NCBI GenBank assembly: GCA_000720845.1
Contig: JODU01000008.1
Span: 186,001 to 250,000 of the forward strand
Direction of reading: 5' to 3'
Length of the DNA: 64,000 nucleotides
Origin: Kitasatospora aureofaciens
Lineage (GTDB): Bacteria; Actinomycetota; Actinomycetes; Streptomycetales; Streptomycetaceae
The position numbers and the translations under genes are program-made. Numbering within the stretch: position 1 is the first letter of the stretch; each line of letters starts with the position of its first letter. Positions 51,082-59,999 of this stretch are shown piece after piece. The notes beneath the pieces are model-generated. The model worked only from the letters and a program-made list of their open reading frames with translations, was not told the DNA's origin and ran no database searches.

Positions 51082-52320
51082 TCAGTTGCCGACGCGGCGG
51101 CGCAGGTCCTGGAAGGCGGTGTAGTTCGCGATGACCTCGATGCGTCCCGGCGGGCACAGCTGCACCGCCTGGTCGAGGTCCTCGCACACCTGGAACTGCT
51201 GGTTCGCGACCTCCAGACGCACCGCGAGGTCCAGCTTCCGGTCGCCGACCACGCAGATCGGGTGGCCGGACAGCCGGGTGTAGTCCACGTCCCACAGCCA
51301 GGAGGTGTCGGTGCCGTCGGCGCCGCGCGCGTTCACCGAGAGGATCACCGGGGCCGGCGGCGGGTCGATGAGGGAGAAGGTCTCCAGCCAGCCCGCCGGG
51401 TTCTTGGCGAGCAGCAGGCGCAGGTCCCGGCCCTGGAACTGGACCACGTCGTAGCGCCCGGCGACCGCCTGCACCTGGTACATGCGCTCCAGGGCGACCT
51501 GCGGCGGCACCCCGAAGACGGCGGCGACGGCGGCCGAGGAGGCGGCGTTCGCCTTGTTGGCGCGGCCCGGCAGCTGGAGGTGGATCGGCCAGGCGGAGCC
51601 GTGCGGATCGAGGACGTGGTCGCCGGACAGGGCCCAGCTCGCCGTGGGACGGCGGAAACCGCACTCGCCGCAGAACCAGTCGTCGCCGGGGCGCTGCATC
51701 ACACCGCCGCAGGACGGGCAGGACCAGGCGTCGTCCTTCCACATCTGCCCCGCGGCGACCCAGATCACGTTGGGGGAGGAGGAGGCAGCCCACACCACCA
51801 GCGGGTCGTCGGCGTTGGCGACGACCACGGCCTTCGAGCCGGCCAGGCCCTCGCGCCAGTTCTCGGCGAGCATCCGGGTCTCGGCGGCGCGGTCCAGCTG
51901 GTCGCGGGAGAGGTTCAGCAGCGCGATGCACTTCGGGTCGGTGGCCTGGGCGACGCCCACGAGGTACTTCTCGTCGACCTCGATGACGCCGTAACGGGCC
52001 TCCGCGCCGCCCGCGAGCGCCGAGGTGATGCCGGCCGGCATGTTGGCGCCGAGGGCGTTGGAGACGACCGGACCGGCCGCCTTGAGGGCCTCGGCGATGA
52101 GCCGGGTGGTGGTCGTCTTGCCGTTGGTCGCCGAGACCAGGGTCACGTCCAGGTGCTGGGCGAGCCGGTGCAGGAGGTCGGGGTCGAGTTTCAGCGCGAC
52201 CCGGCCGCCGATCACCGAACCGCTGCCGCGCCCCGCGGCGCGCGACGCCGCCGCGACCGCCTTGCCCGCGGTCACGGCGATCTTGGCCCGCGGCGTGAGC
52301 GGGTCCGAGTTGCCTGCCAT
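51082..52320 (-). CDS. murT: lipid II isoglutaminyl synthase, Mur-ligase subunit MurT
   Basis: 412 residues. The Mur-ligase P-loop SATNGKTTTTRL is at about 63-74, and DQLDRAAE and VANADDPLV follow. A four-Cys zinc ribbon (CPSCGG and FCGECGF, about residues 210-228) sits in the central domain and is characteristic of MurT. A C-terminal DUF1727 segment includes TSWLWDVDY. It uses ATP to activate the D-Glu carboxyl for GatD ammonia. It is the first gene of murT-gatD and is divergent from def. Confidence 0.95.
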   Translation of the reverse strand: MAGNSDPLTPRAKIAVTAGKAVAAASRAAGRGSGSVIGGRVALKLDPDLLHRLAQHLDVTLVSATNGKTTTTRLIAEALKAAGPVVSNALGANMPAGITSALAGGAEARYGVIEVDEKYLVGVAQATDPKCIALLNLSRDQLDRAAETRMLAENWREGLAGSKAVVVANADDPLVVWAASSSPNVIWVAAGQMWKDDAWSCPSCGGVMQRPGDDWFCGECGFRRPTASWALSGDHVLDPHGSAWPIHLQLPGRANKANAASSAAVAAVFGVPPQVALERMYQVQAVAGRYDVVQFQGRDLRLLLAKNPAGWLETFSLIDPPPAPVILSVNARGADGTDTSWLWDVDYTRLSGHPICVVGDRKLDLAVRLEVANQQFQVCEDLDQAVQLCPPGRIEVIANYTAFQDLRRRVGN

Positions 52321-52498
52321 CAGTTCTCGATCCTCCTTGCCGTACGCGCCGCGCCTGAAGCCTGTGAAGCCTGACGGCCACGTGGTGTGGACCTCAGCCT
52401 ATCGAGATCCATTCGCACTCCCGAATCGCGGCACCGGCCACCGGTTCCGGCGGTGGGCGCGCGCCGCCGGGGGACACAGGGACCTTACTCTGGCCGCC

Positions 52499-53038
52499 AT
52501 GCGACACGGCTCCATCCCGGGCGCCCACGGGCGCGTCCGTCCCCTCGGCCTCCTCGGCGACCCCGTCCTGCACGCTCGCTGCGCGGAGGTGACGGACTTC
52601 GGTCCCCAACTCGCGGCGCTCGTGGAGGACTTGTTCGCGACCATGTACGCCGCCCACGGCGTGGGCCTGGCCGCCAACCAGATCGGCGAGGCGCTGCGCG
52701 TCTTCGTGTACGACTGCCCGGACGACGAGGACGAGCGGCACCTCGGGCACGTGGTGAACCCCCGGCTGGTGGAGACCGGCGGGGTGGTGGTGCGGGGCCC
52801 GGAGGGCTGTCTGTCGCTGCCGGGTCTGGAGGCGGGGACCGAGCGGCACGACGAGGCGGTGGTGACGGGCTTCACGCTCACCGGTGAGCCGGTCACCGTG
52901 CGCGGGACGGGCTTCTTCGCCCGGTGCCTCCAGCACGAGTGCGACCACCTGGAGGGGCGGGTCTACGCCGATCGCCTGACCGGCCGGCGCCACCGGAAGC
53001 TGATGCGCCAGGTGGCGCGGGCGTCCTGGCACCGCTGA
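52499..53038 (+). CDS. def: peptide deformylase
   Basis: 179 residues. The three PDF motifs are GVGLAANQIG, EGCLSLPG (Cys ligand) and QHECDHLEG (two His ligands and catalytic Glu). It removes the N-formyl group from nascent proteins. The ATG at 52499 fits domain homology. It stands alone, convergent with the TetR gene and divergent from murT. Streptomyces usually carry several def paralogues. Confidence 0.96.
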   Translation: MRHGSIPGAHGRVRPLGLLGDPVLHARCAEVTDFGPQLAALVEDLFATMYAAHGVGLAANQIGEALRVFVYDCPDDEDERHLGHVVNPRLVETGGVVVRGPEGCLSLPGLEAGTERHDEAVVTGFTLTGEPVTVRGTGFFARCLQHECDHLEGRVYADRLTGRRHRKLMRQVARASWHR

Positions 53039-53086
53039 GCGGCCGCCGCCGGCGACGACGCCCGGGGAGGGCAGTGGTCCGGGCCG

Positions 53087-53743
53087 TCAGAAGCCCGGGC
53101 CGCCCGCCTTGTCGCCGGCCTCGGCGAGGCGGCCCCACAGCAGGTCGGCCAGGGTGCGCACCAACTCCTCCCGGGGGCAGGGCCGTTCGCCCAGCCACCA
53201 GTCCCCGGCGGCGTGCATCATGCCGACGATCCCGTGGCCCCACACCCGAGCCAGCTGCTGGGTGCCCGGTCCGACGTCGAGGCGCTCCTCGATGACCTGG
53301 GCCAGTTCCTCGCCCATGCGGCGCAGCAGCGGCGCCGAGTGCTTGCCGACGTCGAAGCCCTGCTCCGACTGGTCGCCCGGGCTGCCGGCGCTCTCCGCCG
53401 GATGCATCAGGAAGCGGTACACCTGCGGGCGTGCCTCGATGGCCGCCAGGTAGGTGTCCAGGGTGGCCTCGACGCGCTGCCGCCGCTCCGCCGGAGCGTC
53501 CAGGGCGGCCCGCAGGGAGGCGAGGAGGGCGTCCGTGTGCCGGACGGCGAGGGCGGCGTAGAGTCCGCCCTTGTCGCCGAAGTGGCGGTAGAGGATCGGC
53601 TTGGTGATGCCCGCCTCGGCGGCGATGGCGTTCATCGAGGCGTGCGGACCGTCGCGCAGCACCACCCGGTCGGCGGCCTCGAGCAGCTCGCGCCGTCTGC
53701 GGTCGGCGGACGTCTGCTGATCGGGCCGCTGTGTGGTGTTCAT
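53087..53743 (-). CDS. TetR-family transcriptional regulator
   Basis: 218 residues. The N-terminal HTH (about 15-65) reads LLEAADRVVLRDGPHASMNA then EAGITKPILYRHFGDKGGLY, the usual TetR pattern. The ligand domain is helical, of medium length. It is divergent from an acyl-CoA dehydrogenase gene across a 170-nt region carrying three overlapping GTTAC-type palindromes, so it is likely a fatty-acid or acyl-CoA-responsive repressor of that gene and itself. Confidence 0.93.
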   Translation of the reverse strand: MNTTQRPDQQTSADRRRRELLEAADRVVLRDGPHASMNAIAAEAGITKPILYRHFGDKGGLYAALAVRHTDALLASLRAALDAPAERRQRVEATLDTYLAAIEARPQVYRFLMHPAESAGSPGDQSEQGFDVGKHSAPLLRRMGEELAQVIEERLDVGPGTQQLARVWGHGIVGMMHAAGDWWLGERPCPREELVRTLADLLWGRLAEAGDKAGGPGF

Positions 53744-53839
53744 GTGCTCTCCCCACCCGTGCTGTTTCGGTGACGCCTGCGCAAACTAACACTCACGGGA
53801 CGAGGGCCATCGAACGGGAGGGCGAGGGTGCCCCGGGAG

Positions 53840-53888
53840 TTGACTTTTCTTACCCGTGGGTAACACACTCGGTGTTACCGCAAGTAAC
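53840..53888. promoter_or_regulatory. promoter with three overlapping GTTAC palindromes (TetR operators)
   Basis: TTGACT (53840-53845) with TAACAC (53861-53866) forms a promoter-like pair. Palindromes overlap it: TTACCCGTGGGTAA (53850-53863), GGTAACAC-N5-GTGTTACC (53859-53879) and GTTAC-N5-GTAAC (53874-53888). All are built from GTTAC/GTAAC half-sites, consistent with cooperative TetR binding that blocks the acyl-CoA dehydrogenase promoter. Confidence 0.75.
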
Positions 53889-53913
53889 ATGCACGGGCGT
53901 CACTGGAGGGGAC

Positions 53914-55140
53914 ATGGCCGAGTTCACCATGGAGCTGAGCGACGAACAGAAGGAGGTCCGGGACTGGCTGCACGGCTTCGCGGCCGACGTCATCCGCCCC
54001 GCGGCCGCCGAATGGGACGAGCGCGAGGAGACTCCCTGGCCGGTCATCCAGGAGGCGGCCAAGGTCGGCATCTACTCCCTGGACTTCTACGCCCAGCAGT
54101 ACTTCGACCCCACCGGCCTCGGCATCCCCATGGCGATGGAGGAGCTGTTCTGGGGCGACGCGGGCATCGCCCTGTCGATCGTCGGCACCGGCCTTGCCGC
54201 CGTCGGCGTCCTCGCCAACGGCACCGAGGAGCAGATCGGCACCTGGATCCCGCAGATGTACGGCGACGCCAACGACGTCAAGGTCGCCGCCTTCTGCTCC
54301 TCCGAGCCCGACGCGGGCTCCGACGTGGCGTCCATGCGCACCCGTGCCGTCTACGACGAGGCCAAGGACGAGTGGGTCCTCAACGGCACCAAGACCTGGG
54401 CGACCAACGGCGGTATCGCCAACGTCCACGTCGTCGTCGCGGTCGTCGACCCGGACCTGGGCTCCAAGGGCCACGCCTCCTTCATCGTCCCGCCGAACAC
54501 GCCGGGGCTGTCCCAGGGCCAGAAGTTCAAGAAGCACGGCATCCGCGCCTCGCACACCGCCGAGGTCGTGCTCGACGGCGTGCGCGTGCCCGGCTCCTGC
54601 CTGCTCGGCGGCAAGGAGAAGCTGGACGCCCGCCTCGCCCGCGCCCGGGAGAAGGCCAAGAAGGGCGGCGAGCGCGTGAAGAACGCGGCGATGGCCACCT
54701 TCGAGGCGTCCCGCCCGGCGGTCGGCGCGATGGCGGTCGGCACGGCGCGTGCGGCGTACGAGGTGGCGCTGGAGTACGCGCAGACCCGGGAGCAGTTCGG
54801 ACGCCCCATCATCGACAACCAGGGCGTCGCCTTCCAGCTCGCCGACATGCGGACGTCCATCGACGCGGCCCGGCTGCTGGTGTGGCGGGCCTCGTGGATG
54901 GCGATCAACGGCAAGCCGTTCACGGCGGCCGAGGGCTCGATGTCCAAGCTGTTCGCGAGCGAGACCGCGAAGAAGGTGACCGCCCAGGCGGTCCAGATCC
55001 TGGGCGGCAACGGCTACACGCGGGAGTACCCGGTGGAGCGGATGCACCGGGACTCCGCGATCTACACGATCTTCGAGGGGACGAGTGAGATCCAGCGGCT
55101 GGTGATCGCGCGGACGCTTGCCGGGATGCCGATTCGGTAG
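53914..55140 (+). CDS. acyl-CoA dehydrogenase
   Basis: 408 residues. AAFCSSEPDAGSDVASMRTR (FAD/substrate region), KTWATNGGIANVHVVVAVV and YEVALEYAQTREQFGRPI are consensus ACAD blocks. The segment GNGYTREYPVERMHRDSAIY then TIFEGTSEIQRLVIARTLAG carries the glutamate region used as catalytic base (EGTSEIQ) in short/medium-chain enzymes. It oxidises an acyl-CoA to the trans-2-enoyl-CoA with FAD and ETF. It is probably repressed by the divergent TetR protein. Confidence 0.95.
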   Translation: MAEFTMELSDEQKEVRDWLHGFAADVIRPAAAEWDEREETPWPVIQEAAKVGIYSLDFYAQQYFDPTGLGIPMAMEELFWGDAGIALSIVGTGLAAVGVLANGTEEQIGTWIPQMYGDANDVKVAAFCSSEPDAGSDVASMRTRAVYDEAKDEWVLNGTKTWATNGGIANVHVVVAVVDPDLGSKGHASFIVPPNTPGLSQGQKFKKHGIRASHTAEVVLDGVRVPGSCLLGGKEKLDARLARAREKAKKGGERVKNAAMATFEASRPAVGAMAVGTARAAYEVALEYAQTREQFGRPIIDNQGVAFQLADMRTSIDAARLLVWRASWMAINGKPFTAAEGSMSKLFASETAKKVTAQAVQILGGNGYTREYPVERMHRDSAIYTIFEGTSEIQRLVIARTLAGMPIR

Positions 55141-55171
55141 CGCCGTCGGGGCGGGGGTGCGATGCGGGCCT

Positions 55172-55212
55172 GCCGTCCGCCGTGGCTGGTCGCGCAGTTC
55201 CCCTCGCCCCTG
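55172..55212 (-). repeat. Streptomyces dispersed intergenic element, copy 2
   Basis: Read on the minus strand it contains AGGGGCGAGGGGAACTGCGC followed by GACCAGCCACGG, matching copy 1 at 49030-49049 in 18 of the first 20 bases. It fills the gap between the convergent acyl-CoA dehydrogenase and cupin genes and may act as a terminator. Confidence 0.65.
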
Positions 55213-55218
55213 GGTGTC

Positions 55219-55752
55219 TCACCTGTGCCTGAGCGGGGTCAGCTGCTGGATGTCGTACTTGGCTCTGAGGGCCTCGATCGCCTCGTGGTCCGGTGGGCCT
55301 CCGTCGCCGAGGATCTCCAGCAGCTCCTCGAAGTAGCGCTCGTGGTCCGGGGGCGGGCTGGCCTGGAAGAACATCTTGGCCGGCTCGCCCGTCGGGTTGG
55401 CGAAGGCGTGCGGGCAGCCGGGGGGCACGACGATGACCGTGCCCGGGGTGGCGCGCACCACCCGGTTGCCCGAACTCGACTCCCACTTCTGCCAGCTGTC
55501 CGGCGTACGGACCCTCGGCTCGAAGGCGAGCACGTCCAGCTCGCCCTCGAGCACGTAGAACAGCTCCTCGCTGCGGGTGTGCACATGGGCTCCGACGTCG
55601 AACCCAGGAGGCACGATCACCTCGAAGGTCGACGCCATGCGCGAGTGCGAACCGGTCACCTTGAAGGTCACGTGCTGGGCCGGCGCCTGCACCACCCTGC
55701 CCTGACCCGGCGGCACAAGAAGGCCCTCGGCCGCCGCCACCAGGCCGCTCAC
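55219..55752 (-). CDS. cupin-domain protein, MomA-like
   Basis: 177 residues from a GTG that overlaps the P450 stop (GTGA). The cupin motif GAHVHTRSEELFYVLEGELD provides His, His and Glu metal ligands, and CPHAFANP the third His. In Streptomyces rppA operons this cupin oxidises 1,3,6,8-tetrahydroxynaphthalene to flaviolin (MomA in S. antibioticus), so a quinone-forming monooxygenase role fits. It is the last gene of the rppA operon. Confidence 0.85.
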   Translation of the reverse strand: MSGLVAAAEGLLVPPGQGRVVQAPAQHVTFKVTGSHSRMASTFEVIVPPGFDVGAHVHTRSEELFYVLEGELDVLAFEPRVRTPDSWQKWESSSGNRVVRATPGTVIVVPPGCPHAFANPTGEPAKMFFQASPPPDHERYFEELLEILGDGGPPDHEAIEALRAKYDIQQLTPLRHR

Positions 55753-56963
55753 CAGGTCACCGGCAGGGCCTCGGGCCCGCGGATCAGCGCACCCTTCTTG
55801 AAGGGCACGTCCTCGGGCGCCACCGCCAGCTTCAGCCCCGGCACCCGGTCCAGGACCGCGTCGACGAGCAGCTCCGACTCCAGCCGGGCCAGCATGCCGC
55901 CGGGGCAGTAGTGCGGGCCGAAGCCGAAGGACACGTGCGGGTTGGGGGAGCGGTCGAAGTCGATGGTGTCCGGGTCGGGGAAGACCTCCGGGTCGCGGTT
56001 GGCGGCCAGGTAGGACACGTAGACCGCGTCTCCCGCGCGGATCCGCACGCCCCTGATGTCCACATCCTCCAGGGCGATCCGGGACAGGCCCACGGCGTTG
56101 CGGTGGGGAATCCAGCGCAGCAGCTCGTCGATGGCCCGGGGGCGCATCTCCGGCTCGGAGCGCAGGCGTTCGGCGAGCTCCGGACGGCTCAGCAGCAGGT
56201 GGAACATCTGCCCGCTGTTGTTGGTGACCGCCTCGCCGCCGATCTGGAGCAGGACCGCCAGCCCGACGGCCTCCGTCAGCGTGATCTCGTCCCGCCCCAC
56301 GGCGGCACCCAGCAGTGAGGTGACGTCCTCGCCGGTGCTGTCCGAGCGGAGCCCGATGAGATCCGAGAAGTAGGCGTTCATCTCGTTCTTGGCCCGTTCG
56401 CTGACCTCGGCGCCGTGCGAGGAGGACAGGATCAGCTGGGTCCAGGTGTGCATGGCGTGCCGGTCGGCGGCCGGAACGCCCATCAGCTCGCAGATCACCG
56501 CGATCGGGAAGGGACTCAGCACCGCCTCGGTGAGGTCGGCGGGCGGACCGGCCCTCAGCATGGCGTCGACCAGCTCGTCCAGCATGCCGCGGGACCGCTC
56601 GCGCACGCGCTCCACACCCCGCGCGGTGAAGGCCGCTGCCACAGAGCGGCGCAGCCGGGTGTGATCGGGCGGGTCCAGGAAGCCGACCGCGCCGCGCGCC
56701 GGGATGAAGTGCGGGGCCAGCCGGGTGACCTGCCGGTCCATGACGGCCTCGCGGCCGAACCGGGGGTCGTTGGTGACCAGGCGGACGTCGTCGTGGCGGG
56801 TCACCAGCCAGGCCCAGCCCTCGCCGTTGGGCAGCGAGATCCGGGTGACGGGGCCCTCGCGCATCAACTCGGTCAGCACCGGGTCGAAATCGCTGCCGGG
56901 CAGGTCGACGGCCGGCCAGTCCCGGACGGGCGGCACGGGCCGGGACATCGTCTCTTCGCTCAC
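55749..56963 (-). CDS. cytochrome P450, CYP158-like
   Basis: 404 residues from a GTG overlapping the rppA stop (GTGA). GFGPHYCPGGMLARLE holds the haem-ligand Cys, DELLRWIPH is the ExxR helix region, and LLQIGGEAVTNN is the I-helix (GGxxT) that binds oxygen. Its position between rppA and the cupin matches CYP158A2 of S. coelicolor, which couples flaviolin into biflaviolin and triflaviolin pigments. The subfamily assignment rests on context and similarity from memory. Confidence 0.92.
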   Translation of the reverse strand: MSEETMSRPVPPVRDWPAVDLPGSDFDPVLTELMREGPVTRISLPNGEGWAWLVTRHDDVRLVTNDPRFGREAVMDRQVTRLAPHFIPARGAVGFLDPPDHTRLRRSVAAAFTARGVERVRERSRGMLDELVDAMLRAGPPADLTEAVLSPFPIAVICELMGVPAADRHAMHTWTQLILSSSHGAEVSERAKNEMNAYFSDLIGLRSDSTGEDVTSLLGAAVGRDEITLTEAVGLAVLLQIGGEAVTNNSGQMFHLLLSRPELAERLRSEPEMRPRAIDELLRWIPHRNAVGLSRIALEDVDIRGVRIRAGDAVYVSYLAANRDPEVFPDPDTIDFDRSPNPHVSFGFGPHYCPGGMLARLESELLVDAVLDRVPGLKLAVAPEDVPFKKGALIRGPEALPVTW

Positions 56964-58084
56964 GGCTGCCTCACACTCCGCGTCACACCCCGGGGCTCAC
57001 CCCGGGTCATGTCCTGCCGCACGCTCCGTCGCGCGTCGGCCGTCTGCCAGCAGCCCAGCGACATCTCGGCGGTGATGCCGGGGCCGAAACCGGCCAGCAG
57101 CCCGCGCGCCCCGTCGGCGACGCCGCCCTCGTCGAACAGCCGGCGCAGCGCGTCCAGGACGACGGCGCTGGCGATGTTGCCGTACTCGGTGAGCGTCGCC
57201 CGGCTGAACCGGAAGGCGTGCGGCTCCACCTGGAGGAAGGTGCTGAGGTCGTCGAGGATCCGGGGGCCGCCCGCGTGCACGATGTAGAAGTCCAGGTCGG
57301 AGGCGTCCCAACCGTGCTCGCCCGCCAGGTCCTTGAGCGCCGGTGCGAGCGGCTCCATGGTGGCCGGCACCCGCTTGTCCAGCAGGAAGTGGAAACCGGT
57401 CGCCTTGACGTCGTACATGATCCACTCTTCGGTCTTGGGGATCAGGTACGAGCCGTTGCGCTCCAGGTGCACTCCGGTGCCGCCCTGGCCGCGGACCACC
57501 GCGGCGGCGATGCCGTCGCCGAAGAGGCCGTTGCAGAGCAGGGAACCCACACCGAGGTCGGTGGGCTGGTAGCACAGCGAGCAGAACTCGCAGGCCACGA
57601 TGAGCGCGTTGGCCTCGGGGTAGGCGGTGCAGAAGTCGTGGGCCCGGTTGATCGCCGCGCCGCCGGCCGCACAGCCCAGCTGAGCGATGGGTATCTGGCG
57701 CGTGGTGCTGTCGAAGCCCATCTCGTTGATCATCCACGCCGTGAGCGAGGGCATCATGAAGCCCGTGCACGAGACGTAGATGATCACGTCGATGTCGGTG
57801 GTGAGCAGCTCCGCGTCGTCCAGGGCCCGCTGGACGACGGCCGGGACGCGGGACTTGGCCTCCCGCTCGTAGACCTTGTTGCGGTCCTCGAAGCCGGGGT
57901 GCTCCAGCGTCTCCTCGATGGGCTGCACGATGTGCCGGGTGCGGACCCCGGTGTTCTCTATCAACCGGAGCGCGAGCGGCAGTTGCGGATGGTCGCTGTG
58001 ACGCCGGCGCGCCAGCTCCAGCGTCTCCTCCATCGTGATCACGTGCTCCGGGACGGACACCGAGGGTCTGCACAAAGTCGCCAT
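56960..58084 (-). CDS. rppA: 1,3,6,8-tetrahydroxynaphthalene synthase (type III polyketide synthase)
   Basis: 374 residues from the ATG at 58084. The catalytic triad is Cys138 (IAQLGCAAGGAAINRAHD), a His near 270 (FYIVHAGGPRIL) and an Asn near 303 (LTEYGNIASA). It condenses five malonyl-CoA into 1,3,6,8-tetrahydroxynaphthalene. It leads the rppA-P450-cupin operon, whose product is a melanin-like UV-protective pigment. The length is identical to the RppA of S. coelicolor as remembered. Confidence 0.96.
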   Translation of the reverse strand: MATLCRPSVSVPEHVITMEETLELARRRHSDHPQLPLALRLIENTGVRTRHIVQPIEETLEHPGFEDRNKVYEREAKSRVPAVVQRALDDAELLTTDIDVIIYVSCTGFMMPSLTAWMINEMGFDSTTRQIPIAQLGCAAGGAAINRAHDFCTAYPEANALIVACEFCSLCYQPTDLGVGSLLCNGLFGDGIAAAVVRGQGGTGVHLERNGSYLIPKTEEWIMYDVKATGFHFLLDKRVPATMEPLAPALKDLAGEHGWDASDLDFYIVHAGGPRILDDLSTFLQVEPHAFRFSRATLTEYGNIASAVVLDALRRLFDEGGVADGARGLLAGFGPGITAEMSLGCWQTADARRSVRQDMTRGEPRGVTRSVRQP

Positions 58085-58256
58085 GAACCGTGCCTGCTTT
58101 CGCCTCGCGGAAGGCTTGCGGCCCCCCGGCCGGAAAGTGGTGCACCTTCTCAGGGGTGCCCGTCCACGATCACTCACCGGTGCGATGATCTCTCGCCGGG
58201 TTACTCCGTTTCGGGGACGGCGGGACCGCGGGACAGCGGGACGGCAGGCAGGGACG

Positions 58257-58493
58257 TCAGGAGGAACGGCCGCTGCTGTGGGCGATGCACGCCACGTCGA
58301 TCCGGTCGGCGAGCTTGGCCAGCTCGATGGTGAGGGCCGCGACGGTGTCCTCGTCCAGGCTCTCCTCGCCGGTCTCCACCAACCGCAGCCACCGTCCGCC
58401 GACCGTGCGCAGCAGCTTGCTCACGTCGGACGCGGCGACCTGGAGCGTGCCGCGGTCGTCGACGATCAGAGGCAGGGTCACTTCGCGGTTCAC
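58257..58493 (-). CDS. conserved hypothetical protein, 78 residues
   Basis: 78 residues from the GTG at 58493. A longer upstream frame exists, but VNREVTLPLIVDDRGTLQVA marks the conserved start. The rest (SKLLRTVGGRWLRLVETGEE then LDEDTVAALTIELAKLADRI) is helical and acidic. No domain is recognised. It lies between rppA and the aldehyde dehydrogenase on the same strand and could be cotranscribed with rppA. Confidence 0.65.
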   Translation of the reverse strand: MNREVTLPLIVDDRGTLQVAASDVSKLLRTVGGRWLRLVETGEESLDEDTVAALTIELAKLADRIDVACIAHSSGRSS

Positions 58494-58518
58494 AATGGGG
58501 ATCGTAGTCGCGGAAGGC

Positions 58519-59904
58519 TCACGCTCCGTGCCATACGGTGGTGATGTTGCAGAACTCGCGGATTCCGTGCCCGGACAGCTCACGCCCGTACCCCGACCGC
58601 TTGACCCCGCCGAACGGGAAGGCCGGGTGGGAGGCCGTCATCCCGTTGACGTACACGCCGCCCGCCTCCAGGTCCCGGACGAAGCGGTCCACGTCCGCGT
58701 CGTCGCGCGTCCACACGTTCGAACTGAGTCCGAAGTCGGTGTCGTTGGCGATCAGCACCGCCTCGTCCAGGTCGGCCGCCCGGTAGAGCGTGGCGACCGG
58801 GCCGAAGGCCTCCTCGCGGTGGATGCGCAGCTCGCGGGTGACGTCCGCCAGGACGGTCGGCGGGTAGTACCAGCCCGGCCCGTCCGGGCGTTCGCCGCCG
58901 CACAGCACCGTCGCGCCGCCGCGCACCGCGTCGTCGACCAGCTCCACCAGGTCGTTCAGCCCCTGCTCGCTGGAGAGCGGGCCGACGTCGGTCCCCTCGT
59001 CCATCGGATCGCCGACCTTCAGCGCCCGCATCCCCTCGGTGAAGCGCTCGGCGAAGGCGTCGTACACGTCCGTGTGCACGATGAACCGCTTGGCGGCGAT
59101 GCACGACTGGCCGGCGTTCTGCGTGCGCGCGGTCACCGCCACCTCGGCGGCCCGCTCGACGTCGGCGGACGGCATGACGACGAACGGGTCGCTGCCGCCC
59201 AGCTCCAGCACGGTCTTCTTGATCATCTCCCCGGCGGTGGAGGCCACCGCGCGGCCCGCGGGCTCGCTGCCGGTGAGGGTGGCGGCCCGCACCCGCTCGT
59301 CGCGCAGGATGTCGTCGACCTGGGCGGAACCGATGAGCAGGGTCTGGAAGCAGCCCTCGGGGAAGCCCGCCCGGTGGAACAGGTCCTCCAGGTACAGGGC
59401 GGTCTGCGGCACGTTCGAGGCGTGCTTGAGCAGCCCGACGTTGCCCGCCATCAGCGCGGGCGCCGCGAACCTGATCACCTGCCAGAGCGGGAAGTTCCAC
59501 GGCATCACCGCGAGCACCGGGCCGAGCGGCCGGTAGCGGACCAGCGCCCGGGAGGCACCGGAGTCCTTCACGTCGGCCTCGGCGGGCTCCTCGTCGGCCA
59601 GCAGTTCCGCCGCGTGGTCGGCGTACCAGCGCATCGCCTTGGCGCACTTGGCCGCCTCGGCGCGGGCCTGCTTCACCGGCTTGCCCATCTCCGTGGTGAT
59701 GACCTTCCCGATCTCCTTCTGATCGGCCTCCAGGAGGTCGGCGGCCCGGCGCATCAGCCCGGCCCGCTCGTAGAACCCCGTGGTCCGGTAGGTGCGGAAG
59801 GTGGCCTCCGCGAGCTCGATCCGGCGCTCGATCTCCTCCTCGCCCATGGCCTCGTACGTCCTGAGCGTCTCGCCGTTCGCCGGGTTCACCGTCGCGATGG
59901 GCAT
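58519..59904 (-). CDS. aldehyde dehydrogenase, succinate-semialdehyde (NADP+) type
   Basis: 461 residues from the ATG at 59904. VLAVMPWNFPLWQVIRFAAP then ALMAGNVGLLKHASNVPQTA marks the NAD(P) site, LELGGSDPFVV holds the general-base Glu and NAGQSCIAAKRFIVH the catalytic Cys. The short length resembles GabD2-type enzymes of actinobacteria, which oxidise succinate semialdehyde to succinate. Specificity is inferred. It is likely single-gene. Confidence 0.92.
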   Translation of the reverse strand: MPIATVNPANGETLRTYEAMGEEEIERRIELAEATFRTYRTTGFYERAGLMRRAADLLEADQKEIGKVITTEMGKPVKQARAEAAKCAKAMRWYADHAAELLADEEPAEADVKDSGASRALVRYRPLGPVLAVMPWNFPLWQVIRFAAPALMAGNVGLLKHASNVPQTALYLEDLFHRAGFPEGCFQTLLIGSAQVDDILRDERVRAATLTGSEPAGRAVASTAGEMIKKTVLELGGSDPFVVMPSADVERAAEVAVTARTQNAGQSCIAAKRFIVHTDVYDAFAERFTEGMRALKVGDPMDEGTDVGPLSSEQGLNDLVELVDDAVRGGATVLCGGERPDGPGWYYPPTVLADVTRELRIHREEAFGPVATLYRAADLDEAVLIANDTDFGLSSNVWTRDDADVDRFVRDLEAGGVYVNGMTASHPAFPFGGVKRSGYGRELSGHGIREFCNITTVWHGA

Positions 59905-59999
59905 GGCCGACCTCCCTGGGTGCGTTCGTGCTCCGACCTTGGCGCGCGGCCCGGGGTGCCGCAACGCGGACGGGTCGCGTCGTTCCTCGTGGCGTCTTG

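Noticed and set aside
47906..51124. 1072-residue plus-strand open frame
   Set aside because: Antisense to ctaG, pfkA and gatD, all of which have clear motifs on the minus strand.
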